DNA of 34,295 nt from positions 1 to 34,295 of the forward strand of contig JAIRSV010000056.1 in assembly GCA_031255275.1 (NCBI GenBank). The letters run 5' to 3'. A program made the position numbers and the translations under genes. Shown piece by piece: positions 23,805-32,231 of the stretch. This stretch comes from Proteiniphilum sp. (GTDB lineage: Bacteria > Bacteroidota > Bacteroidia > Bacteroidales > Dysgonomonadaceae). Position 1 is the first letter of the stretch. Every line of letters starts with the position of its first letter. The notes beneath the pieces are model-generated. The model saw nothing but the letters and a program-made list of their open reading frames with translations. It was not told the DNA's origin and did not search any database.

Positions 23805-24719
23805 ATGGCGAAAAAGAATGCATTAGGACGAGGACTCGACGCGTTGATCACCCTGGACGACGCTGAAACACAAGGCACATCCTCCATCGGCGAGATAGAA
23901 CTCGCCCGGATCGTACCCAACCCCGATCAGCCGCGCAGAGCGTTCGACGAAGAAGCATTGCGCGAACTGTCCGCTTCCATCAAAACGATAGGCGTCATCC
24001 AGCCCGTCACCCTGAGAATGCTGGAAGACGGCTCCTACCAGATCATAGCCGGCGAACGCCGCTATCGCGCCTCTCAAATGGCAGGCCTCACTTCCATCCC
24101 GGCTTACATCAAGACAGCCGACAACAACGAAATGATGGAAATGGCGCTGATAGAAAACATTCAGCGCGAAGATCTCAATTCGATCGAAATCGCCCTGGCA
24201 TACCAGAACCTGATCGACACCTTCTCACTCACACAGGAACAGTTAAGCGAAAGAGTAGGCAAGAAGAGAGCCACCGTCACCAACTACCTGCGCCTGCTGA
24301 AACTTCCGGCAGAAGTACAGATGGGCGTAAAGAACAAAAAGATAGATATGGGACATGCACGCGCCCTCATCTCCATGAACGATCCGGTAGAACAGCTCTC
24401 GCTCTACAACCTGATCCTCGAAGAAGGATTATCCGTACGGAAGGTAGAATCTGTCGTAAAAGACTTCAGCGAAGGCATCCCCGTCCGTTCACAGAAAAGC
24501 CCGTCCGCCGGGAAATCCGGAACCGGCAAATCCAAATCCACGGCAAAACAGCCGCTGCCCGACGATTTCGACGCACTGAAACAGCACCTTTCCGCCTGCT
24601 TCCATACCGACGTACAGTTCAGCTATAACAGGCAGGGGAAAGGAAAAATCACCATACCCTTCGATTCTCCGGAAGACCTGGAACGTATTATCGTCATGTT
24701 CGATAAAATACAAAAATAA
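23805..24719 (+). CDS. parB: Chromosome-partitioning protein ParB (Spo0J)
   Basis: A 304-residue DNA-binding CTPase that loads at parS sites and spreads as a clamp. The N-terminus is the classic ALGRGLDALI (6-15) that contacts ParA. The CTP-binding domain carries GERRYRAS (83-90) and ENIQRE (117-122), followed by the helix-turn-helix (about 142-165, LTQEQLSERVGKKRATVTNY). A Ser/Lys-rich linker (about 226-250) precedes the C-terminal dimerisation domain. It has its own promoter, and DUF5683 follows six bases after the stop. No complete parS site was found in the window. Confidence 0.96.
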   Translation: MAKKNALGRGLDALITLDDAETQGTSSIGEIELARIVPNPDQPRRAFDEEALRELSASIKTIGVIQPVTLRMLEDGSYQIIAGERRYRASQMAGLTSIPAYIKTADNNEMMEMALIENIQREDLNSIEIALAYQNLIDTFSLTQEQLSERVGKKRATVTNYLRLLKLPAEVQMGVKNKKIDMGHARALISMNDPVEQLSLYNLILEEGLSVRKVESVVKDFSEGIPVRSQKSPSAGKSGTGKSKSTAKQPLPDDFDALKQHLSACFHTDVQFSYNRQGKGKITIPFDSPEDLERIIVMFDKIQK

Positions 24720-24725
24720 TCGCCG

Positions 24726-25499
24726 ATGATGAATATGCCCGGATTCCTTTTTTGTTTGTCGATGCTCTTTTGTGTAGCGGATCTCCGGGCACAGAACCAT
24801 TCGCCAGAACAGCTGCGGGATACTGTTCCCGCAACGGTAAGGGATTCGGTTCCCCCGCAGGCGCCCGACACCGTCCCGATGAATCCGGACAGCAGCAAAG
24901 ATGAAGCGAAAATACAGGATTCCGTCCGTCCGGAGACAGCCCCGTCCCTTGCACTCGCCGGAATAACTTCCGACAAGTTTCTGGCACCCGCCTGCGTGTT
25001 CAGCCCCTCCCCGCGGAAAGCAATCCTCTATGCAGCCATCTTTCCCGGCCTGGGCCAGGCTTATAACCGCAAATACTGGAAATTGCCCATCATCTATGGC
25101 GGTATTGCCGGTCTGACGTATGCCATCTCCTGGAACAACGGTTACTATCAGGACTATTTGGGCGCCTATAAGGACATCAGAGACGACAATCCCGATACGA
25201 ACCGCTGGCACAAAGTGCTGCCCTACGGACAGAATCCGGAGCTGATAGACATACCGTGGTTTACGAATGTATTGCAGCAGCGGAAAGACCGTTACCGCTA
25301 CTACAAAGATTTGAGTATTATCATAACGGTCGGCGTCTATTTTCTATCCATCATAGACGCCTATGTGGATGCGCAACTGTTCAATTTCGACATGAGTCCC
25401 GACCTGTCGATGCGCATAACCCCCGCCGTCATCAGAGAAGAGGGGAAATATAATCAGGGAGGCTCCTCTTACGGAGTTCAATGGAGTTTTAATTTTTAA
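24726..25499 (+). CDS. DUF5683 domain-containing membrane protein
   Basis: A 257-residue protein with an N-terminal signal sequence (about 1-23) and a Pro/Ser/Asp-rich linker (about 25-85) of DTVP-type repeats. The DUF5683 domain starts around residue 92: SPRKAILYAAIFPGLGQAYNRKYWKLPIIYGG, shortened here to its key elements, FPGLGQAYN and KYWKLPIIYGG. Two further hydrophobic segments follow. The domain is conserved in Bacteroidota next to parB, but has no established function. It begins six bases after parB and precedes the transglycosylase, so it probably belongs to the cell-envelope/division cluster. No catalytic motif is visible. Confidence 0.86.
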   Translation: MMNMPGFLFCLSMLFCVADLRAQNHSPEQLRDTVPATVRDSVPPQAPDTVPMNPDSSKDEAKIQDSVRPETAPSLALAGITSDKFLAPACVFSPSPRKAILYAAIFPGLGQAYNRKYWKLPIIYGGIAGLTYAISWNNGYYQDYLGAYKDIRDDNPDTNRWHKVLPYGQNPELIDIPWFTNVLQQRKDRYRYYKDLSIIITVGVYFLSIIDAYVDAQLFNFDMSPDLSMRITPAVIREEGKYNQGGSSYGVQWSFNF

Positions 25500-25551
25500 T
25501 TTGAAGAAGAACGGCTCATCCACCCTTCGGGGGAGAGAGCGATTTATTGTT

Positions 25552-27078
25552 ATGAAGAAGAAGACTTTTTTTATTGCATTCATATCCGTATGCGCCGCGC
25601 TGAAGCTTGTGGCGCAGGAGACGTCGGCCCGTACGGCGGAAAACATTCAGGATAGCGCGATTGTCTATCCCGAAAGTATGACGGAAAAACTGAGCGACCT
25701 GCTGCATAACTGGCAGCTTGACCTCTCGAACGTCGAGATCGACTGCGAAAGAGGACAGAATATCATCTTTCACGACACGGTATATTTCAAAAGACTTTAT
25801 AATTTGCCTTCGGCGATGGAACTCTCGTTCAACAGCGTGGTGAAGAAGTACATCGAGATGTATGCCGTCAGGAAGAGGGAGCAGGTGAGCTATATGCTGG
25901 CGCTGGGCGACTATTACTTCCCGATGTTCGAGCAGGCGCTGGACAGACACGGACTTCCACTGGAACTGAAGTTCCTGCCCGTAGTAGAATCGGCGCTGAA
26001 TCCCGTCGCCGTCTCCCGTGCGGGAGCAGTAGGGCTGTGGCAGTTCATGCTGCGTACCGGGAAGGGTTATGGTCTGGAGGTGAACAGCCTGGTGGACGAG
26101 AGGCGCGATCCTCATAAGTCAACGGACGCTGCAGCACGTTACCTGAAAGACCTGTATGCCATCTATGGCGACTGGAGCCTGGTGATAGCCGCCTATAACT
26201 GCGGCCCGGGAAACGTGAACAAGGCGATTGCCAGGAGCGGCGGTAAGCGGGATTTCTGGGAGATCTATTACCGTTTGCCGCGGGAAACGAGAGGGCATGT
26301 GCCGGCCTTTATCGCAGCCAACTATATTATGAATTTCTATGCAGACCACAATATTTGTCCCGTACATTCCTCTTCCTTCAGTAGCGTTGCGCTCGACACG
26401 GTACACGTGAACGAAAAGATACACCTCGAACAGATTGCATGCGTGCTGGACATACCCGTGAACGAACTGCGGCGGCTGAATCCCCAATACAGGCGGGATG
26501 TGATTCCGGGCGGACACAGGGAACATGCGCTGGTGCTGCCCACGGAAAAGATGTATGCCTTTATCGACCGGAATGACGATATAGTCAATTACGAAAGGGG
26601 ACGGTATTTTGCGCACAGCCGGGCAGCCGATAACTTTTCCGGCGGATCCGGTTCATCGCTGTCGGGAAATGCGGGCAATGTCTATTACCGGGTGAAGGCG
26701 GGTGATAATCTCTCCTCCATTGCCAAGAAAAACGGTACGACCGTGGCCAGAATCAAATCATGGAACGGACTTAGCTCCAACAAACTCAGCATCGGGAAAC
26801 AGCTCGTCGTGGGGAAAACGGAAGCGGCAGATCCGCAGGTAAGCCGGAAGCAGCAGCCGGTGCAGGTGGCTGCAAACAGTCCGGAGGAAGAGACCCGGAC
26901 GATCAATCAGTATTACAGGGTAAGAAAGGGCGATACCCTCGGTGATATTGCGCGGAAGAACGGTATCCGGGTTGCGCAGCTTCAGTCCTGGAACGGGTTG
27001 AAATCTTCCAGAATCGACATCGGAGACCAGCTGATTGTCGGACAGAGGACCATCTCCGTTTCGCAGGAAGAGCTGTAA
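25552..27078 (+). CDS. mltD: Membrane-bound lytic murein transglycosylase with two LysM domains (MltD-like)
   Basis: A 508-residue exported enzyme that cleaves peptidoglycan glycan chains to 1,6-anhydro ends. Signal peptide about 1-21. The goose-lysozyme-like SLT domain has catalytic Glu146 (FLPVVESALNP), followed by GAVGLWQFM (158-166) and AAYNCGPGNV (213-222), the expected family motifs. Two LysM modules bind peptidoglycan: 378-422 (VKAGDNLSSIAKKNG) and 454-498 (VRKGDTLGDIARKNG). The frame is open upstream to a TTG at 25501, but the signal peptide begins at the ATG at 25552, so that start is used. It is co-directional with parB-DUF5683, in the group's usual order. A bidirectional hairpin at 27167-27200 closes the unit. 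Confidence 0.93.
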   Translation: MKKKTFFIAFISVCAALKLVAQETSARTAENIQDSAIVYPESMTEKLSDLLHNWQLDLSNVEIDCERGQNIIFHDTVYFKRLYNLPSAMELSFNSVVKKYIEMYAVRKREQVSYMLALGDYYFPMFEQALDRHGLPLELKFLPVVESALNPVAVSRAGAVGLWQFMLRTGKGYGLEVNSLVDERRDPHKSTDAAARYLKDLYAIYGDWSLVIAAYNCGPGNVNKAIARSGGKRDFWEIYYRLPRETRGHVPAFIAANYIMNFYADHNICPVHSSSFSSVALDTVHVNEKIHLEQIACVLDIPVNELRRLNPQYRRDVIPGGHREHALVLPTEKMYAFIDRNDDIVNYERGRYFAHSRAADNFSGGSGSSLSGNAGNVYYRVKAGDNLSSIAKKNGTTVARIKSWNGLSSNKLSIGKQLVVGKTEAADPQVSRKQQPVQVAANSPEEETRTINQYYRVRKGDTLGDIARKNGIRVAQLQSWNGLKSSRIDIGDQLIVGQRTISVSQEEL

Positions 27079-27166
27079 GCCGAAAGGTTCGGATAATAAA
27101 AAATCCGGCGGCCACGCCCGGAAGACGGGGGCGCTGGAGAGAGAAGAGACGAAAAAAAGAAGAAAG

Positions 27167-27200
27167 AGGTGGCGGGATGTTATATCACCGCCACCTTTTT
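27167..27200. terminator. Bidirectional terminator overlapping the end of the S1 protease gene
   Basis: A perfect 9-base stem AGGTGGCGG/CCGCCACCT with a 12-base loop, followed on the plus strand by TTTT and on the minus strand by a T-rich stretch. It ends the parB-mltD transcript, and its right arm encodes the last residues KKVAV of the convergent protease gene, whose stop codon is in the loop. Confidence 0.8.
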
Positions 27201-29483
27201 AGTAACGACGGAACCGTCGGCAGTTCTGACCCTCACGATATAGACACCCCTGGGCAGGTGTGCCGACGAATAGGAAGCCCGGTTAATACTTATATCCGTG
27301 GTTTCGTGATGAATCTTTATCCCCGATGAATAGAAAATTTCCCATTCGATCAGTTCATAATTCGACTCGATGAATATCCGCTTCACTTCGCCGGAGTGGT
27401 AAACCGTCAGTTTCGGCAGTTCCTTTTCCGGCTCCACCGACACGGAGGAATTCCCGACTGCATAGGACGCAATCAGCAGCGTGGTGTTGACGGGATTTTC
27501 GATATTCTCCGACGATTTGACCCATCCCAGTCCGTTTTTCATCCATGCCGTGGAGATAAGTCCCGACCCGATTTTCCTGGGTTCGGCGCTGAAAGCGGAA
27601 AATCCAGAAGGTATTCCGTTCGCGTCGTAATAGGCGATGTAGAATGATCCCGATACGCTTACGGGGTTGTCAAACCGGATGTAGTTTTCCACGCTGTGCG
27701 CCATGTCGCGGGGGGCGACCGGGAATCCGGAATGATCGAAGTATCTGTAACTGTAATTGTAGGGCTGCTCGTGGAGAAGCAGCTCCGGTCCGTTTTCGCC
27801 CGAATAAACCCTTATCCTGATGTTCATCCCCGAAATGTTGCTCACGGACGGCGAGGAGAGGAAGGCGCCCCGCAGCTTCGTGCCGGGACGGGCGTGAAAC
27901 TGTTCGGCAAATTCCGTGTACCCGAAGGGGTTGCCGGTCGCAAACAGGGGTACGGACTGAAAGAGGTATTTTACCGCCGCATCGCCCTGTTTGAAGTTGT
28001 GACTTTTCGTGTAAATATCCTGCGGATAGGGGTTGAAGGCCCTCATTTGCGTGGCCTGCGATCCTGTCGGATCGAGGTAATGGCTGATCGGGCGGGGATT
28101 GGTAAGCGATCCCTGTACGTTCCAGAATCCGGAGAGGGAGGCGTAATAGTCAGGCCCCTTCTGCGACGAGCACATCGACGCTCCGCCGGTGAGCGTACCC
28201 AGTACCCTTTTTCCCCGGTCGACGAGCGGCGAACCCGAAGAGCCTCCTTCGGTGGCGCCGGTATCCCATCCCTTCACTTCCAGAAAGGTGAGGGGTTCGC
28301 TCGGATAGTTGTGCGGGAGGTTGAATGAACCCAAGCTTAGCCGGTCATCCTCTATCGCCACCTTCTTGACGCCGCCGTAGGGGTGGTGAAGGCCGTGATA
28401 CGGCGCCGGAGGGGAGGCGCTGACGTTCCATCCCAGGTAAGAGGGCTGGTATTCCGCCGGCGGAATCTCCTTCAACTTCAGCAGGGAAATGTCGTGCCTC
28501 TCGCTGATCAGTACCGAGTCGGCCGAAGCCATCGTCATTTGCAGCGGGCCGCGGATGTCGGTGTTACACAGCGGAGAGTTGTAGTTGAAGAAGATGACGA
28601 TGCTGCCGGCTACCTTGTCGTAGAGCCAGTTTTCACTTTGTCCGAACTCCTGCCACTGACTGCCTGCGTCGAAGGCGTAATCGTTGTTCAGACAGTGGGT
28701 GGCCGTCAGCAGATAAGGTGTTCCATCCTCGGCCGTATTGTTCACGAGCACTCCGGTGCAGTAGATCATCCCGTTGATGATCAGCCCTACCACGCCGCTT
28801 CCGGGACGGATGTCTTCCGGATGGCAGACTATGTTGGGGTGACAGTGCTGACGCGGGTCTCCCGGCTCGGCTATACCTGCGAAGATCCCTGTGAAGTCGT
28901 GATTCACTTCGCCGATCTCGATCTCACCGCCGAACGTTGCTCCGAGCGGTTCCCGGTATTCCACGATCAGTTCGTCGCCTCCGACGGGCTGTACGGGGAG
29001 CTTGTTCAGCGGCGTATTGTTCTTTTCGGTGTACGCGCCGAGGATCTCCGTCTGGTCGGGATTGTAGACGAATGTCTGCGCTCCCGGCGGAAGCCTGAAT
29101 TTCGTGAAGAGGATGTTGAGCGAATAGGCGCCTTTGGAGCGGATGCCTACGCGCCACACCATCATGTTGCCGGAAACGAATGTGATGCCTGAATTGTCGG
29201 GACGGAGTGCCGGGAGGAATTTGCGGGCAAATTCCAGACTCTTGAGGTTTGCCGCATCCGGATCCTGTTGCGCGCTTCGCAGAGCGGCCTCTCTGTCAAA
29301 CGCGGGCATGTCTACGAACAGGCTTGCGCCCGGATCTGCAGACCGCGCTTCCATCCCGGCGTGAAGCGGAAGGGGCCTTCCTCCGTGACTGATTTGCCCG
29401 GAGACGGGGTGGAGGAGGAGACCGAAAACGAGCAGGAGACCGCTTTTCGGGAGAGTCCGAATGGGGACGGGGAGTGTACGCAT
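27180..29483 (-). CDS. Secreted trypsin-like (S1) serine protease with T9SS-type C-terminal domain
   Basis: A 767-residue protein resembling lysyl endopeptidases of Bacteroidetes. Signal peptide about 1-30 (LLLVFGLLLHPVSGQ). An N-terminal prodomain covers about 31-200. The protease domain holds His263 (YLLTATHC), Asp331 (SERHDISLLKL) and Ser416 (TEGGSSGSPLV), with several Cys likely in disulphides (YCTG, HCLNN, MCSS). Residues about 470-690 form beta-rich accessory domains. The last 75 residues end LPRGVYIVRVRTADGSVVTKKVAVI-like; the GVYIV and TKKVAV elements are the hallmark of the T9SS type A sorting signal. The reading frame is open upstream to 30209, but that part is a shadow of prfB; the ATG at 29483 (MRTLPVP) is the true start. 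Cleavage specificity is not visible. Confidence 0.92.
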   Translation of the reverse strand: MRTLPVPIRTLPKSGLLLVFGLLLHPVSGQISHGGRPLPLHAGMEARSADPGASLFVDMPAFDREAALRSAQQDPDAANLKSLEFARKFLPALRPDNSGITFVSGNMMVWRVGIRSKGAYSLNILFTKFRLPPGAQTFVYNPDQTEILGAYTEKNNTPLNKLPVQPVGGDELIVEYREPLGATFGGEIEIGEVNHDFTGIFAGIAEPGDPRQHCHPNIVCHPEDIRPGSGVVGLIINGMIYCTGVLVNNTAEDGTPYLLTATHCLNNDYAFDAGSQWQEFGQSENWLYDKVAGSIVIFFNYNSPLCNTDIRGPLQMTMASADSVLISERHDISLLKLKEIPPAEYQPSYLGWNVSASPPAPYHGLHHPYGGVKKVAIEDDRLSLGSFNLPHNYPSEPLTFLEVKGWDTGATEGGSSGSPLVDRGKRVLGTLTGGASMCSSQKGPDYYASLSGFWNVQGSLTNPRPISHYLDPTGSQATQMRAFNPYPQDIYTKSHNFKQGDAAVKYLFQSVPLFATGNPFGYTEFAEQFHARPGTKLRGAFLSSPSVSNISGMNIRIRVYSGENGPELLLHEQPYNYSYRYFDHSGFPVAPRDMAHSVENYIRFDNPVSVSGSFYIAYYDANGIPSGFSAFSAEPRKIGSGLISTAWMKNGLGWVKSSENIENPVNTTLLIASYAVGNSSVSVEPEKELPKLTVYHSGEVKRIFIESNYELIEWEIFYSSGIKIHHETTDISINRASYSSAHLPRGVYIVRVRTADGSVVTKKVAVI

Positions 29484-29542
29484 GTGTGTATGCCTGTAAA
29501 TAATAATAATTTCAGTAATAATAATCCGTTTGGACGGGGGCG

Positions 29543-30656
29543 TTACGCATCGCCCCCGAATTCCATCAGGTAAGCTTTGATGAAGCCGTCCAGACTGCCG
29601 TCCATTACCCCCGTCACGTCCGACGTCTGGTGGTTGGTGCGGTGATCTTTTACGCGACGGTCGTCGAATACGTAGCTGCGGATCTGCGAACCCCATTCGA
29701 TCTTTTTCTTGCCTGCTTCGACGGCGGCCTGCGCCGTGCGACGTCTGTCGAGTTCCAGCTCGTAGAGCTGCGATCTGAGCAGACGCAGTGCATTCTCGCG
29801 GTTGCCCGACTGTGAACGGCTTTCGGTATTCTCGATCACAATCTCCCGTTCCTCGCCCGAGTCCGGGTCCCGGTAGCGGTAGTGCAGGCGTACGCCTGTT
29901 TCCACCTTGTTCACGTTCTGTCCCCCGGCGCCTGATGAACGGAAGGTATCCCAGCTCAGGCCGGCCGGATTTACCTCGATCTTGATGGAGTCGTCCACCA
30001 GCGGTACTACGAAGACGGAGGCGAACGAAGTCATGCGTTTTCCCTGCGCGTTGAAGGGCGATACGCGTACCAGCCGGTGTACTCCGTTTTCGCTTTTCAG
30101 GAAGCCGTAAGCCAGGTCGCCCTCCACCTGCAGCGTGGCTGTTTTGATGCCGGCTTCGTCGCCGTCCAGCCAGTTGGTGACGGTGGTTTTGTAGTTTTTG
30201 CTCTCGCACCAGCGCTGATACATGCGGAAGAGCATGGAGGCCCAGTCTTGACTCTCCGTGCCGCCGGCGCCGGCGTTGATCTTCAATACTGCGCCCAGCC
30301 GGTCTTCTTCGCGACGGAGCATATTCTTCAGTTCCAGCTCTTCCAGCAGCCGGAGGGCGCGCGTACAGGCGGCGTCGACCTCTTCTTCCGAGACGACGCC
30401 CTCTTTCGCGAAGTCGAATGCCAGTTGCAGCTCTTCGACGGACGACCGGACTTCCCGGCAGGCGTTGATCCAGAATTTCAGTTCGCGTACCACCTTCATT
30501 TGCCGTTCGGCAGCTTCGGCGTCGCTCCAGAAGTCGGGCGACTGGGTGCGCAGTTCTTCTTCTTCTAACTGTATGCGTTTGGTATCGACGTCAAAGATAC
30601 CCCCTCAGCGCGGACTCGCGCTCCAACACATTTTTCAGTTGGTCTGTCGTTATCAT
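29543..30656 (-). CDS. prfB: Peptide chain release factor 2 (RF2), made by programmed +1 frameshift
   Basis: RF2 recognises UGA and UAA stop codons and triggers peptide release. The first 21 codons (MITTDQLKNVLERESALRGY, then L) end at an in-frame TGA (30591-30593). Slipping forward one base at CTT TGA C continues with DVDTKRIQLEEEEL and gives a protein of about 370 residues, the normal RF2 length. The stop-recognition SPF motif (RVSPFNAQGKR) and the catalytic GGQ (SSGAGGQNVNKVET) are present. Without the shift, only the fragment from an internal ATG at 30499 (318 residues) would be called. Upstream is a -7 box TAAATTTG; the S1 protease gene follows after 59 bases. Confidence 0.97.
30590..30605 (-). 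promoter_or_regulatory. RF2 programmed frameshift site
   Basis: On the minus strand: AGGGGG (Shine-Dalgarno-like, 30600-30605), TAT, CTT slippery codon, TGA stop, C. The SD-like element sits three bases before CTT, the distance known to push the ribosome forward. The arrangement is the same as in the classical E. coli site and allows RF2 to regulate its own synthesis: little RF2 means slow termination at UGA and more frameshifting. Confidence 0.95.
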
Positions 30657-30690
30657 GTTTATCGTTTTTTTTGTTTTAGGATTCAGCGTG

Positions 30691-30698
30691 CAAATTTA
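30691..30698 (-). promoter_or_regulatory. Probable -7 box of prfB
   Basis: TAAATTTG on the minus strand matches TAnnTTTG, 35 bases before the prfB ATG. No well-spaced TTG was found upstream. Confidence 0.45.
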
Positions 30699-30875
30699 CG
30701 AAAAGATTGCGATATACGGATGGTGTTGTTAATAACCGGCAAAACAGCCTTCACGCTGCGCGCACTGCTTGTTCCGTCCGTCGCGGGAGGGCCGCTTCCC
30801 GCAGAGGATTTCTTCCCCCGGTGCGCGGGGAGCAGTCACGGAGATCTGATGGATCGGACGCGCCGGGCGGTCCGT

Positions 30876-32021
30876 TTACGGGATATAGAGGAGGAGCTTT
30901 TCGCCCGCTTTCAACCCCGCGTTCGTTTGCGGATTCCATTCCCTCAGCTGTTCGAGCGAGCAGCCGTATTGTCTTGAAATGGAATAGAGCGTTTCGCCTG
31001 CCCGTACCGTGTGGCTTCTGGGGGGTGGGGGGACGGTTGTATTTTCGTCATCCCTGAGGATCATCCCGCTTTTGGCCTGCCGGAGCGTTTCGTCTGCCCG
31101 TTCCCTGCCGTTTGCGGTCGACCCGGTGGGGTCGAGGGGCGGATTTTTCAGCGGATCGGTCTGTACGATTATCACCGGATCGTGTCCGTTTTCCGGACGG
31201 CTGTCCGGCTGTCCGGCGATGGTGACATGCTTCGTCGCTTTGTCGGGAATCATTTCCGGAATGTCAGGCTGTGCGGACTTTCTGCCTGTTTCGGGACGGC
31301 TGCCCGGCTGTCCGGCGATGGTGATGAATTTTGTCGCTTTGCCGGGAATCTTTTTCGGAATGTCAGGCCGTGCGGCGTCCCTGCCTGCCGCGAGGGCGCG
31401 GGGTGCGGGATGCTTCTTCCCGGCCGACGGGGGATTTTCAGGGTCGGCGTATGACGCCTTTCCGTTCAGCACCCTGCCTCCGCGCAGGTAGCGCGGTGCG
31501 AAATACGGTTCGGAGGAGGAGGAGATGATGACGCCGCGGGAGGTGGAGGAGTGGATGAATTTGAAGTGTCCGCCGGGAAATGCTTCCGTCACGATCCCCA
31601 CGTGTCCTATTTTCCCGTTCCTCCTGCGTCCCTCAAAAAAGACGAGATCGCCTTTGCGAAGCCCTCCCTTGCGGGTGATGGCGACGGTTTGTCTGCTCTG
31701 TCCCGCGGTGCTGGGTTCTAACCGGTAGCCGAACTTCCGGAATACGAAGGAGGTGTATCCCGAACAGTCGAAGGCCTCCGGTCCCCTGGCCGCATAGCGG
31801 TAGGGTTTGCCGAGGTATTTCCGGCCGTAGCGGACGATTTCGTCCGGCAGTGCTGTGGTGATTTGGGAGGTTTTGGAACTCCCGGCAGTTTTGGAGCCTT
31901 TGGTGGCCTGTCTGCCGGGGACAGCCGTCTTCCCCGCGCCGCACGAGGCGAGGACGAGTGACAGGACTGCCAGTGAAGCGGCCTTTCTCCAGCCGCCGTT
32001 TCCGTATGTCTTGATGATCAT
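30876..32021 (-). CDS. NlpC/P60-family lipoprotein with C-terminal LysM domain
   Basis: A 381-residue lipoprotein: signal segment 11-26, lipobox LASC with Cys27. Residues about 58-180 are an NlpC/P60 cysteine peptidase domain, with catalytic Cys86 (FDCSGYTSF), His140 (IGHVGIV) and His157 (FIHSSTSRGV), typical of endopeptidases that cut peptidoglycan stem peptides. Residues about 185-330 are a low-complexity Pro/Lys-rich linker containing a 33-residue tandem duplication (214-246 and 247-279). The C-terminal LysM domain is at 337-380 (HTVRAGETLYSISRQYG). The linker plus LysM suits an enzyme tethered to the outer membrane reaching into the wall. It lies between the HAD gene and prfB on the same strand. 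The substrate bond is not visible. Confidence 0.92.
   Translation of the reverse strand: MIIKTYGNGGWRKAASLAVLSLVLASCGAGKTAVPGRQATKGSKTAGSSKTSQITTALPDEIVRYGRKYLGKPYRYAARGPEAFDCSGYTSFVFRKFGYRLEPSTAGQSRQTVAITRKGGLRKGDLVFFEGRRRNGKIGHVGIVTEAFPGGHFKFIHSSTSRGVIISSSSEPYFAPRYLRGGRVLNGKASYADPENPPSAGKKHPAPRALAAGRDAARPDIPKKIPGKATKFITIAGQPGSRPETGRKSAQPDIPEMIPDKATKHVTIAGQPDSRPENGHDPVIIVQTDPLKNPPLDPTGSTANGRERADETLRQAKSGMILRDDENTTVPPPPRSHTVRAGETLYSISRQYGCSLEQLREWNPQTNAGLKAGEKLLLYIP
31185..31382 (-). repeat. Two-copy 99-base tandem duplication in the NlpC/P60 linker
   Basis: Two adjacent 99-base units encode near-identical 33-residue segments built around PDIP, DKATK or GKATK, and ITIAGQP. Differences are scattered point changes, which implies a fairly recent in-frame duplication. 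Confidence 0.75.
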
Positions 32022-32127
32022 GCTGTGCAGTAACTTGTATAAGCCACATTCCCGGTGGGCGGACGCAGAGAGGGCTGTGATTAATTTTGCCTCCTGTCGG
32101 GCGCGGGAAATGGATGATTCTTGCGGA

Positions 32128-32135
32128 CAAAAATA
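32128..32135 (-). promoter_or_regulatory. Possible -7 box upstream of the NlpC/P60 gene
   Basis: TATTTTTG on the minus strand fits TAnnTTTG, but it lies 107 bases before the ATG and no TTG occurs at the expected distance. Reported as weak evidence that this gene has its own promoter behind the HAD gene. Confidence 0.3.
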
Positions 32136-32231
32136 TATAAAATCACTGTTTTAACGGATAAATTTCCCGTTTTTTAACAGCGCGTTTCGGAAAGGGGGTG
32201 GTGCGTTAACTCATTATTACATTATTGCAGA

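Noticed and set aside
27180..30209. A single 1009-residue minus-strand open frame
   Set aside because: Its first 242 codons overlap prfB in another frame, are Arg-rich and featureless, and a proper signal peptide starts at the ATG at 29483.
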